Below are positions 31,701 to 37,799 of a DNA stretch of 64,000 nt, piece by piece. Under the pieces are notes generated by a model, which saw only the letters and a list, made by a program, of their open reading frames with translations, searched no databases and was not told the origin of the DNA. The number at the start of each line of letters is the position of its first letter. The stretch's first letter is position 1. The position numbers and the translations under genes were made by a program. The DNA is from a virus, in IMG/VR virus record IMGVR_UViG_3300037963_005450, positions 19,386 through 83,385 of that record; one strand, 5' to 3'.

Positions 31701-32726
31701 ATCAAATTGTTCTGTAGGTCCTTTTCTTATTAAATAATCATTAACTACAAACATAGCATCTGATTTTTCATATGCTGGGTTTTGTAATGGTAATAATTTT
31801 AAAGATACATTAGGTAATGCTTGATCAACATAATCAATATTTATTTTAGTTGTCTCTGTACTAAATAAACCAATCTTTTTAGCTTGAGTTTGTTGAGCAT
31901 ATATTGATAATAAAACTACTTCATAATATTCAAAATCTTTATCTAAATTACTTACTTCAATATTTAATGAACATGCTGTATCATTATGATCCCATAAACT
32001 TTGAATGTTAGATACCCCTATATAATCAGTTGTTTTTTGTTCATTCTCAGTATATGCAATAAATACTTGGTATGACCCATTTCTTAATTGTCCTCCATCT
32101 TCCGCCTTTGATATTTTTACACAAGGTGTATCTACTAAAGGAGCCAATCTAATTTTTTCACAATCTAAATCTGTTGTATCTTCATATATAACACAATCAT
32201 CACCAATAGGTGAAGTTTGAATTTGAATATAAGGTATATCATTAATGTTCATAGAACGGGATGGATTAAAACCATCATCCCAATATAATTGCCATGTGCA
32301 ATCATAATTTTCTTTAGCTGCCCCTTTAATTAAATGAAGTCTTTTAAAATTTAAACATAGATCATTAACAAGCGTTTCATATGTACACTCACTATCATCA
32401 AATAATCCAATTTCAGAATTATCATCATCTGTAGAAAAAATTGCCCATTTATCTTGATATAAATGTATTGCACCTATAACTGTATATGGAACATTAACAC
32501 AATGTAAATTAGAAGGTTCATTTCCAATTACACCTAAATCCCCATCAATAGAATTATTAGCCGCATTTCTAGCATGAGTCCAAGATTGTTTATCTTCAAA
32601 ACTGGGAAAAGGATCTTTTACCATCCCTTTTACAAACCCATTGGTTTCTATTGAAGATGTATTTCCAAGTTTAGCTTTCTTGGATTCAAATGGTGGCTGT
32701 TCTTTTTGTTTCCTACGCTTTGCCAT
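25779..32726 (-). CDS. Muzzle/tail stabilisation protein with large inserted Cys-rich and lectin-like segment (2315 aa)
   Basis: The N-terminal 1440 residues and the last 200 (from about 2100) resemble the tail stabilisation or muzzle protein of crAss-like phages as I remember it: an early WTHARNAANNSIDGDLG segment, an SFHDWHPEL motif near 1540, and a late TLRSVEYQLE and FNMFWDITNDRGEF region. Between them sits unusual material: repeats C-x-x-GYxYN-x-x-TGMC at 1446-1459 and 1564-1577, a related Cys pair at 1477-1493, a beta-rich jelly-roll or LamG-like region at about 1790-2010, and another Cys-rich stretch at 2017-2060. The protein would form the distal end of a short tail where DNA leaves; the inserted part is a good candidate for surface binding. 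It follows the 298-residue connector gene by 10 bases and is much longer than I would expect for the family. Confidence 0.75.
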   Translation of the reverse strand: MAKRRKQKEQPPFESKKAKLGNTSSIETNGFVKGMVKDPFPSFEDKQSWTHARNAANNSIDGDLGVIGNEPSNLHCVNVPYTVIGAIHLYQDKWAIFSTDDDNSEIGLFDDSECTYETLVNDLCLNFKRLHLIKGAAKENYDCTWQLYWDDGFNPSRSMNINDIPYIQIQTSPIGDDCVIYEDTTDLDCEKIRLAPLVDTPCVKISKAEDGGQLRNGSYQVFIAYTENEQKTTDYIGVSNIQSLWDHNDTACSLNIEVSNLDKDFEYYEVVLLSIYAQQTQAKKIGLFSTETTKINIDYVDQALPNVSLKLLPLQNPAYEKSDAMFVVNDYLIRKGPTEQFDFNYQPLANEITAHWVCAEYSNKYYYNGGNKPTFLRDEQYAFFIRFIYNTGERSASYHIPGRPPRNATTFPAGVDQYNNVIDELGIGTGPNQLSSTERNFEVFNTAIETSSGLNIPTDDGGTIIAKGDMAYWESTERYPVTRPDIWGDLCGKHIRHHKMPTEETSNNLHLSNPQGETIRLIGVEFKNIARPLFNDGTIIPNIIGYEFLRGTREGNKSILGKGIFRNMRKYVIPDGANNADTGMQGLYPNYPYNDLREDRYFIQPNANQDNQSYGKESYYDTFSAFPPLDGYKQDVFTFHSPELSFRNPFLNAYETRMYGSLGGKSTGHWIKSEKHPQHKLLRNSGILVAGVFGVGYGLEKMRGRKNKTYDPIKQLNIGANGTFAVGSGYVIAPFYGGSSAASGVTSGLQVAADLALDAVINAAIDTLAFPLDIVSGGSATYLATELAANVSDGIQGVFPGTSGGGKHYDIEGSELKEVPPLFYLMSSIMQFLQQASIGAQKIIDFIYELISTQDYALKYNSHGFLKQFYEGQSGSLFRTKNTASNYIGNTFTAFAQGGNTIGGYKINNLQRPKTVAVETEKPFPDPIQNDVSRIILGSFGWDDGLLKPGKWRLTNISAHYGAIKFNQDNQYGQLEGVRQIQMRGCVELFPDKDLGNSQERYNSEPIWGGDNYVNRYTEKTIMPIFTNFQYDQPDETPFDYLRYQNIPLPRYWMDTQRYNVSKVIEKFTEFTTAMLGGSNAGQYGAQILPSGMFYLDRPSNSDYNAWDAVFGNFDGDRMPIFNMKNTYMYTHVNGILDFYVESEINVAQRDWKDNTFSTFHFDHQNFADIDTLFDAQFIREGNYYKYDYSLSVAKFITNLSSFGTVQPRDYDPLVAEKCFQYYPKRLIYSLRAQQESKKDFWRVFLPANYKDFKSIVNTIKPINQTGALMLFPYESPKLFKGVDTLQTSLDTKIIIGDGGLFNQEPQNIVNSDLSNEYGSCESARSVMNTPLGVFFISQEQGKIFQTSGQGLVPISDAGMKWWFNKYLPCQLLKEVPSIEGKPIVDNPVIGVGCQTIYDPTDGIVYFCKRDYAVVEEFSGHILYDDDEGFQLNLTSYSGQPGVQTCPDGYSYNSQTGMCEKRTYSIPTLIGDNQYECNEGETLIQNSAGQWLCEFLDVIDPIISPRGINISLGDPIYFTDSSWTVSYDPKVKAWISFHDWHPELCLPSINHFLTTKSQDLEIQCDEGYTYNPATGMCERGTTIEEEKLAITTVDEVPATGTIVDDCPVGDLIFTKDDDIDDLTANWDRWCITAFGGRRQPSGSGPVVWSDVDQTTGIPSAAPGTYFDPASTYNLGTFNVPMQEGENVTTADGAPQNAAQSNQDYWWYNSAINKYIICINVRGTGSGNAWQWTTFDPRENYGNVGNPTSTEYLTTNQTWNTVPLDGNDYTIDSQGNVILASIKNAAFPKKVRMPINSGLVNGYWSKCEFGNYTHEVTLRSGNSDNDFIGVVLGAVKDVDGIYGPTNETHNLLLMFSNATQDSNGKGTISIYYNYGNSAYAFFDPANPGGQRPVLVKRVPSPWNGGAQTQGGSYDDQGSVRVKVEKTGTLIDIFTTETMGPQTDAAVAPGGTNQYNPTPVISIDLANVATWTDAPTFATGNELLKFQNNCKIGFFTFSQPATYFYDIAFEGEVQTRPGCDCPSGYTQVWENPATGYFTEPTGPCPGEIPLVCRKIECDCPPDPFGGNDPGTPSGSCDDVYLYGDPTYVNPSPLMCTYTKDDFESYFPPKSTGSIWRHNDRCDDFAGYYGVSYPWEIEFVENSGQVVNTLRSVEYQLESFVYKGDLRNGCGDDRYHDLFWNFDEAIIHNSEQVSGLLKLNLQPQLDPITALDYPIFNPADIDIIFNKVEQKYRFNMFWDITNDRGEFTNAEQQIWNTQLNGYIRDLNFLNLDYNKPAEQRKKFRHYYNKLILRRSTEGERNRKMLLKVANTKLNQSFR

Positions 32727-32736
32727 GAGTTATATA

Positions 32737-33633
32737 TTATCTTGTTGGTCTTAGAACAGGTGTACTAGAAAACATATCATAATATTTATGATACATTGCA
32801 TTTCTATTCATCCACCATACACGTTGTAATTCTTTAAAGTCCGGGGTATTAACAAAACTTAAAGCATTATTTCTTGATGCTCTATATCTATTTTCTACCA
32901 TTGCTAATTGATTTTGTACAGGTTCTCCTGCAAAAATCATATTTTCTAAAATTCTTTGTTTTAAGCCATATTCATAATATTCATTACAATAAGGATGATC
33001 TAACACAAGTAAATTACCATCTGCATCTTCCATAGCACCTTGATAACTTATATAAACTTTACCGCTTTTAAAATTAGTAATTAACCAACCATCTCTTATT
33101 TCTGCAATATCAGGAGCTTGTTCTGTTATGTTAGGACATTCACATTGTTCAGAATTAACATCTTGTATTCTTAATTTTCTAAACATAGTAAAAGTTCTAT
33201 ACTCAGCACTTCCTATTTTTTGTACAACTTGATAAGATGTATTTTTATCTTCACATGGTTGAATAACACAAACTTCATTGCATGTTGGATCTTCACACGG
33301 TCCTGTATATCCAGGATCTGGAACATAAGGTACTGGATTAGTTGTATCAACATGTGTACCAGATGGCATTTTTTGTGAAATAGTATAATCACCACAAATA
33401 AATGCATAATTCATATATGCAAAGTCTGCAGGTAATTTAACTTTATTATGCTCTACATTTAAAACAGTTTGTTTAGTTCTATGAATTTTTAACCCTAAAT
33501 CATAATTTATTCTAGTAGCAACTTTAATTAATTGCTGCGGATCAATCATACCTTCTAATGCATATGTATTAAAATCAATAGATACATCTTCTAGTAATTG
33601 ATCAAAAGTTCTATATTTATGTGATACACTCAT
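32737..33633 (-). CDS. Tail connector/ring-type structural protein (298 aa)
   Basis: The N-terminal 75 residues (helix, then IDPQQLIKVATRINYDLGLKIH, split here only by reading) lead into a KVKLPADF motif typical of podoviral connector or tail-tube adaptor proteins. Residues of about 110-135 are Pro/Cys-rich (GPCEDPTCNEVC), apparently a small insert. The C-terminal third is helical and ends in basic residues. The position directly upstream of the muzzle-like gene fits a ring protein of a short tail. I recognise the general layout from crAss-like virion genes but cannot name the exact ring. Structural role likely, precise position uncertain. Confidence 0.6.
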   Translation of the reverse strand: MSVSHKYRTFDQLLEDVSIDFNTYALEGMIDPQQLIKVATRINYDLGLKIHRTKQTVLNVEHNKVKLPADFAYMNYAFICGDYTISQKMPSGTHVDTTNPVPYVPDPGYTGPCEDPTCNEVCVIQPCEDKNTSYQVVQKIGSAEYRTFTMFRKLRIQDVNSEQCECPNITEQAPDIAEIRDGWLITNFKSGKVYISYQGAMEDADGNLLVLDHPYCNEYYEYGLKQRILENMIFAGEPVQNQLAMVENRYRASRNNALSFVNTPDFKELQRVWWMNRNAMYHKYYDMFSSTPVLRPTR

Positions 33634-33644
33634 CTTATTTTAAT

Positions 33645-33968
33645 TTACCATTTTACTTTATGTGACCAATATCTTGCAGAAAGTTTTGATGGTTTTGAAT
33701 CTTGAGCATTATGTCTTGCATAATACGCTTTCTTTCTAGCTTTATCTTTTTTACTTTTAGGATTTTTACCAGCACCTTTTACCCCTTGTTGACCAAACCT
33801 TATTAATTTAGTTTTATCTCCAACTTTAGCAACAACAACATGTGATTTTTTAGGATGATTTGGTGTACGTTTAGGTTTATTATATCCAGAAACACCAGCT
33901 CTTGTTAACTTAGAATCTTTCTTTTTCTTAGTAGATCCTCCTTTTTTATATGTTTCTATTTTTCTCAT
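33645..33968 (-). CDS. Small basic phage protein with RFGQQG motif (107 aa)
   Basis: The protein is strongly basic, with Lys/Arg clusters at both ends, and carries GYNKPKRTPNHPKKSHVVV, then LIRFGQQG, then a KKAYYARH segment and a terminal YWSHKVKW. I recall this combination from small uncharacterised proteins of diverse environmental phages; no catalytic residues are evident. The stop of the neighbouring 80-residue gene and this ATG overlap by four bases, so they are translationally coupled. High positive charge and location among virion genes suggest nucleic-acid binding, possibly packaged. Function remains unproven. Confidence 0.6.
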   Translation of the reverse strand: MRKIETYKKGGSTKKKKDSKLTRAGVSGYNKPKRTPNHPKKSHVVVAKVGDKTKLIRFGQQGVKGAGKNPKSKKDKARKKAYYARHNAQDSKPSKLSARYWSHKVKW

Positions 33969-34207
33969 CTTTTTTTTCCTTTATGCAATCCATGTTTTGC
34001 GTGTTGTTTTCCTTTTTTTGTAGCTGCTCTTTTTTTTGCATTTGCAGCTGCTAACTTTTTTTTACCTTTTTTAGTGCTTTTAAGTTTAGCAATAGTTTTA
34101 GCTGGAGCATAAACCTCTCCTGTTTCTGAAGATTTTTTACCGCTAGCAGTTCTCCATTTTTGCTTAGTCCATCTATCTAAACTTTTTTGTCTTTTAGTTT
34201 TAGCCAT
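33965..34207 (-). CDS. Small lysine-rich protein (80 aa)
   Basis: Lys, Arg and Ala dominate, and the C-terminal half looks like a histone H1-type tail (repeats of KKGKK, AAANAKK and TKKGK). The N-terminus has a KSLDRWTKQKWRTASGK motif and a TGE-YAPAKTIA segment that I recall from small phage and giant-virus proteins (perhaps the DUF5872 group, uncertain). It overlaps both neighbours by one to four bases. Nucleic-acid condensation is a reasonable guess from composition; nothing in the sequence proves it. Confidence 0.58.
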   Translation of the reverse strand: MAKTKRQKSLDRWTKQKWRTASGKKSSETGEVYAPAKTIAKLKSTKKGKKKLAAANAKKRAATKKGKQHAKHGLHKGKKR

Positions 34208-34362
34208 TATTTTTTATGTTTGGTTTGCACATCAAAACTAGCATACAAACTTGCACCTTTATGAGGTACAAACTTTCCTGTATGTTTCATTAACTTTGGT
34301 GTTTTTTTACCATCTTTCATCCAATGAAATCCAGCTGGTGCTTTTATTTTTTTCTTTGCCAT
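34207..34362 (-). CDS. Small basic protein (51 aa)
   Basis: ATG at 34362 opens a 51-codon frame ending at 34207, where its stop shares one base with the next ATG (TAATG), which supports real translation. The product is rich in Lys and His (starts MAKKKIKAPAGFHWMKDG, ends QTKHKK). No family is recognised. It belongs to the same cluster of four consecutive basic genes and starts 3 bases after the upstream stop. Confidence 0.55.
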   Translation of the reverse strand: MAKKKIKAPAGFHWMKDGKKTPKLMKHTGKFVPHKGASLYASFDVQTKHKK

Positions 34363-34364
34363 AA

Positions 34365-34574
34365 CTATTTCTTTTTGCTTTTATATCCTCCACCTTTAGC
34401 TTTATATTGTTTAGCTAACATTTGTGCTTTTCTAGCAGACCATTGCCCAGGTTTTCCTCCTTTACTGCCAGCTTTAATTTTATTAAAAAGATTTTTACGC
34501 ATAGTAGGTTTTGTATAATTACCTGATGCATTTACCGTACTTTTTTTCTTTGTTGTTTTTTTCTTTGCTGGCAT
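34365..34574 (-). CDS. Small basic protein with GGKPGQWSARKAQ motif (69 aa)
   Basis: A Lys/Thr-rich leader (PAKKKTTKKK) is followed by a compact domain, residues of about 22-60, containing IKAGSKGGKPGQWSARKAQ and AKGGGYKSKKK. I associate this motif with small uncharacterised proteins of phages and other large DNA viruses (possibly the DUF5872 group). It starts four bases after the stop of the 223-residue connector gene. The charge suggests DNA binding within the particle or during assembly; the evidence for that is composition only. Confidence 0.58.
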   Translation of the reverse strand: MPAKKKTTKKKSTVNASGNYTKPTMRKNLFNKIKAGSKGGKPGQWSARKAQMLAKQYKAKGGGYKSKKK

Positions 34575-34577
34575 AAC

Positions 34578-35249
34578 TTATCTATTAACATTTTGTTTAT
34601 TATCTGAATCTTCTGCTGGAATTTGAAGAGTATTCATCATTACTTGTAATACTTGTTGTTCTATTTCAGCAAATAAAGCTTCAGGTATATTAATTGCTTG
34701 CTCATATCTAGGAACACATTTTTCTTCTGCTCCACATAACCATGCTGATATATCATCATCAAAAACACCTTCTAATTTTACTGCATCCCAATCCATATCT
34801 GGGAAATATAAATAATTATTTAAATACCAAAAATATTTTTTATTGTTGTATTTAAATGATGTTGTTTTAGTCATAGAAGTATATGTACCTGGTTGAGTTG
34901 GTTGTAATTCAATAGAACCATCTATAGAGCTGACCGTCCTAATTAATGGTCCCCAATAACCTTCTATCATATCTGGCAATTTTTCTGCTGTACGTTTTAT
35001 TGTACAACCTGATTGAATTCCTGTACATTCTGCTTCAACTTTGTCTACTTCAATTAATTCAACAAAAGGTAAACTTTTCCAAACAGAATTAAACTTCATT
35101 AGTTTATTAGTACTATCTTGCCTTCTCATTAAGAATTGGGCATACTTAGTAATCAGACTATAGATATATCTATCTGTTACAAAAGAATCTTGGTATTCAG
35201 CTTTTAATTGACCTCTTATTCTTGATATTACTTCACCTATTGTTGTCAT
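34578..35249 (-). CDS. Head-tail connector/ring protein, crAss-like type (223 aa)
   Basis: The sequence begins with a helical segment (IGEVISRIRGQLK then DRYIYSLITKYAQFLMRR) and continues into a beta-rich domain with VELIEVDKVEAECTGI and EGYWGPLIRTVSSIDGS. I recall this arrangement from a conserved structural gene of crAss-like phages near the muzzle gene. Cysteines at CTGIQSGC and CGAEEKC may pair or bind metal. The gene overlaps the end of the preceding 184-residue gene by 17 bases. The family resemblance is from memory; a connector role is the best estimate. Confidence 0.62.
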   Translation of the reverse strand: MTTIGEVISRIRGQLKAEYQDSFVTDRYIYSLITKYAQFLMRRQDSTNKLMKFNSVWKSLPFVELIEVDKVEAECTGIQSGCTIKRTAEKLPDMIEGYWGPLIRTVSSIDGSIELQPTQPGTYTSMTKTTSFKYNNKKYFWYLNNYLYFPDMDWDAVKLEGVFDDDISAWLCGAEEKCVPRYEQAINIPEALFAEIEQQVLQVMMNTLQIPAEDSDNKQNVNR

Positions 35250-35787
35250 AACTAATTTTTTCTTCTTTGGGTTTATTTTTATATAGATCTGCTATTCTAT
35301 ATTTATTTTTCATTACAATATATTTTGTCCAAGTTTTTGGGTATTCTGAAGCTACAGCTCTTTTAAAATCTCTAACCGCAGTAAATTTCCATAACTCTCT
35401 ATTTTTAAATCTATATCGTGTACTATAATTTGTATAAAATATTTTACCTATATTACCATCAGTTTCCCAGTTTTTATTTTGTAAAACCTTTCCATATTGC
35501 TTTGATAATGAGTAATTTGTATTTACACTCTTTGGAGGAGGGCATGTACCAATAAATAAATAACCCAAAAAATCAGGTAATTCAACACCATCTCTGTGTT
35601 CTATTACACCATTCCAAAGGTTTTTATTATACATAGTAATTATCTTTTTTAATTTTTCATTATCTATATTAGCATAAGCAGGTTTTTTGCTTTTAAACTC
35701 TTCAATTATTTCTTTATTTAATAGCCCGTTTCTTTTTTCTCTATATCTAGGAGCATTTAAATTAGGTTTTTTAAAATTATTTATCAT
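35233..35787 (-). CDS. Conserved protein of the connector cluster (184 aa)
   Basis: Function unknown. It is basic and aromatic-rich, with a FKKPNLNAPRYR start, a central NGVIEHRDGVELPDFLGYLFIG segment (read in two parts) and a TKYRF-type stretch leading to WKFTAVRDFKRAV. The pattern resembles an uncharacterised gene found next to connector genes in crAss-like phages, as I remember them; a DNA-binding or ribosomal-protein-like role has no support beyond charge. It begins its unit: a TTTTGTAAATT promoter-like element lies 12 bases before the ATG and a terminator lies just upstream of that. Confidence 0.55.
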   Translation of the reverse strand: MINNFKKPNLNAPRYREKRNGLLNKEIIEEFKSKKPAYANIDNEKLKKIITMYNKNLWNGVIEHRDGVELPDFLGYLFIGTCPPPKSVNTNYSLSKQYGKVLQNKNWETDGNIGKIFYTNYSTRYRFKNRELWKFTAVRDFKRAVASEYPKTWTKYIVMKNKYRIADLYKNKPKEEKISYDNNR

Positions 35788-35799
35788 AGCTACATTTAT

Positions 35800-35810
35800 A
35801 ATTTACAAAA
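35800..35810 (-). promoter_or_regulatory. Late promoter-like motif (variant)
   Basis: Minus strand reads TTTTGTAAATT, one base off the common TTTTGTATATT. It begins within the T-run of the terminator at 35816-35839, so termination of one unit and initiation of the next share bases. It is 12 bases before the 184-residue gene. Confidence 0.4.
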
Positions 35811-35815
35811 AAAAG

Positions 35816-35839
35816 AGCACTTATAAAAGTTAAAGTGCT
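35816..35839 (-). terminator. Intrinsic terminator after the phosphoesterase gene
   Basis: A 7-bp stem (AGCACTT paired with AAGTGCT, loop of 10 bases) is followed on the minus strand by C and eight T residues. It lies 10 bases past the stop at 35849. Confidence 0.75.
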
Positions 35840-35848
35840 ACTGTTTTA

Positions 35849-37054
35849 TTACGGTGAAAATGTTAATTCACATATATTTCCTTTTAGTGGGTCTTGTAAT
35901 TCTAATTTTCCAGATCTTTTATTTCCAACAAATTTATTATGTTTATGCCAATAATCTGATCTTGAAAGACTTGGTAATGTTTTATGAATAAATCCAGTAT
36001 TTTCATTTGCTGTTATATATTCAACTTTTCTATTGCTATGAAAATGACCAGTAAATAAAGTTCTATTTTTGCATTTACCCCATTCTATTGAAAATTCAGT
36101 TGCATAAACTAATGGAGTATTCTTTTTATTAACATCTCCATGTTCAAATGCGTTAAAGTTAACTCCATACATATGGACTTTTCTTTCTTCATATTTCACA
36201 TCCCAAGTTATCTTTTTACTTTTTATAGTTTTAGATAATGCATGAGCAAGATGAAATGATGATAATCTATCATGATTACCCGGTATATATACAACTGTTA
36301 TTTTTTCACAATGTTGAGCTAAATAATTTATAGACCAATGAATTGCATCAAATGCTTGAATATAAGCTTCTGTGGCAGTACAACTATTATCTACAGGTGT
36401 CCCGCTTGTAGTTGTACCATTAAAAGTATCCATGTTAATAAGATCTCCTCCTACTACATAAAAAAGATTCTCTATATAATGAGAAGATGTAGCTCTGGTA
36501 ATAAGATTTATTATGGTTTCTTCAAAATCTTTATCTATAGTATAATTACCTTCTTTACCAAAATGTATATCTTGTAAAGATAATACACCACAAACTTTTT
36601 GTTTTTTTCCTTGATTGATTTTAATCTTAGGAATTCTATAAGTTTTTGGTTTCCAATGTTTTAATAAATCTTCTAAAACAGTTTCTGTATCAAATCTTTT
36701 TCTTGTAACTAATGCAGAAACTCTCCAATGATCTCCCATTTGTTTATTCCAATAACTGGATAATTTCCAAATAGAAGTATCTATTTTTAAAAGCTTAATT
36801 ATTTCATTTGCACTTTTTGGTTCTTTATCAGTTTTAGCTTGAAATTTAGCTTCTCCTGATTCAACATTTACAGCTTGACTATAATCTCCCTCATCCTCTA
36901 ATTTTTCTATTTCTCTTTTTCTAGCGTCTTCCTCTCTAATTTGTTTTCTTACTTCTAACCATTCTTCAACGCTAATGCCACATCTTTTGGCAGAAATTTC
37001 TGGAGATTTTTTTTGTTTTAATGATTCTAAAACTAATTTTTTTAATCCATCCAT
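35849..37054 (-). CDS. Calcineurin-like metallophosphoesterase (401 aa)
   Basis: All hallmark metal-binding motifs of the family are present: D162-x-H164, GGD at 202-204, GNHD at 259-262, H305-GD and GHFH at 336-339. The N-terminal 150 residues are a charged helical segment with a possible helix-turn-helix near residues 15-45 (ISAKRCGISVEEW). The enzyme would hydrolyse phosphodiesters or phosphomonoesters; the substrate cannot be told from sequence, and Mre11/SbcD-like DNA ends, cyclic nucleotides or RNA ends are possible. It is a single-gene transcription unit, with a promoter motif 25 bases upstream and terminators on both sides, set inside the structural block. That isolation suggests expression different from its neighbours. 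Confidence 0.88.
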   Translation of the reverse strand: MDGLKKLVLESLKQKKSPEISAKRCGISVEEWLEVRKQIREEDARKREIEKLEDEGDYSQAVNVESGEAKFQAKTDKEPKSANEIIKLLKIDTSIWKLSSYWNKQMGDHWRVSALVTRKRFDTETVLEDLLKHWKPKTYRIPKIKINQGKKQKVCGVLSLQDIHFGKEGNYTIDKDFEETIINLITRATSSHYIENLFYVVGGDLINMDTFNGTTTSGTPVDNSCTATEAYIQAFDAIHWSINYLAQHCEKITVVYIPGNHDRLSSFHLAHALSKTIKSKKITWDVKYEERKVHMYGVNFNAFEHGDVNKKNTPLVYATEFSIEWGKCKNRTLFTGHFHSNRKVEYITANENTGFIHKTLPSLSRSDYWHKHNKFVGNKRSGKLELQDPLKGNICELTFSP

Positions 37055-37079
37055 TTATTTGAGTGTTATAAAGTTCAGC

Positions 37080-37106
37080 AATATACAAAAAAGATGTTGA
37101 TTGCCT
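37080..37106 (-). promoter_or_regulatory. Late promoter-like motif before the phosphoesterase gene
   Basis: Minus strand reads AGGCAATC, nine bases, then TTTGTATATTG. Both halves match the element at 18918-18948. The distance to the ATG is 25 bases. It stands immediately downstream of a strong terminator. Confidence 0.55.
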
Positions 37107-37129
37107 GTTAATATCTTTTGAAAAAAAAA

Positions 37130-37155
37130 GGGAGCCCTAAATAACTAAGGCTCCC
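37130..37155 (-). terminator. Strong intrinsic terminator after the FN3 protein gene
   Basis: A GC-only 7-bp stem (GGGAGCC with GGCTCCC) with a 12-base loop is followed by nine T residues on the minus strand. It lies 45 bases past the stop at 37200 and isolates the phosphoesterase gene from the surface-protein genes. Confidence 0.88.
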
Positions 37156-37199
37156 CCAACGTTTGTGATAGAAAACCAACAAACCATCACTTGTTGTTT

Positions 37200-37772
37200 T
37201 TACAATGTTTTTGCGTAAACTACAATACTTTTACATGCACCAAACCCATCACTAGCATCTATTCTAAATTTATACTCTGTAGCTGGAGTTAAACCAGTTA
37301 TTGTATAATTAAATACCCCAGGATTAATTAAAGGACTGCTTGACCAACCTGTTGGTGTTGCAGTATCATGTAATACACTAAGTTGTGTTACACCAGGACC
37401 TTCTCCACCCCATACAATAGTTATTGAATTAGCAGTAATTGTACTAAAATAAATATTTTGAACTGCATGTAAACCTGAAGGTTGACCATTACTTGATGTA
37501 CATGGTATTAAACCTAAAGCTAAAACATGCATCATTCTTTGTAATATTGAATCAAGTCTTTCACCTGCTTGTATTACAAATGTATCTCCGTCTCCATTTT
37601 CTATCTCAGATGTTGGACCGCACCATGTTACACATTCTGCACATGTTACTTCATCACATCTTTCTGTGGTAGGATCAACGCAATCAGTATATGAACAAGG
37701 TGTTGTTAAGCCATGATCTTGACATCCACAAGGATCAGAACTATTACATGTATTACAATTTCCACAAGCCAT
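37200..37772 (-). CDS. Cys-rich protein with C-terminal fibronectin type III domain (190 aa)
   Basis: Residues 1-50 hold about a dozen cysteines in closely spaced pairs (CGNCNTC, CGCQ, CAECVTWC). Residues 50-95 are helical, including LDSILQRMMHVLALGL. Residues of about 103-190 have the strand pattern and the LTPATEYKFRIDA signature of a fibronectin type III domain. FN3 domains are common on phage surface and tail proteins and bind carbohydrate or other proteins. It follows the 1201-residue surface protein gene by 27 bases and ends the unit before the strong terminator, so a head-fibre or tail-accessory role is likely. Confidence 0.68.
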   Translation of the reverse strand: MACGNCNTCNSSDPCGCQDHGLTTPCSYTDCVDPTTERCDEVTCAECVTWCGPTSEIENGDGDTFVIQAGERLDSILQRMMHVLALGLIPCTSSNGQPSGLHAVQNIYFSTITANSITIVWGGEGPGVTQLSVLHDTATPTGWSSSPLINPGVFNYTITGLTPATEYKFRIDASDGFGACKSIVVYAKTL

Positions 37773-37799
37773 AATTTATTTTTTTTAATTTATTTATAT

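Noticed and set aside
1-33000. Virion RNA polymerase active site (DxDxD) expected in a crAss-like giant gene
   Set aside because: I read the giant proteins for DFDID/DFDGD-type motifs; only calcium-loop DxDGD sequences appear, lacking polymerase context. The polymerase may lie left of the window.
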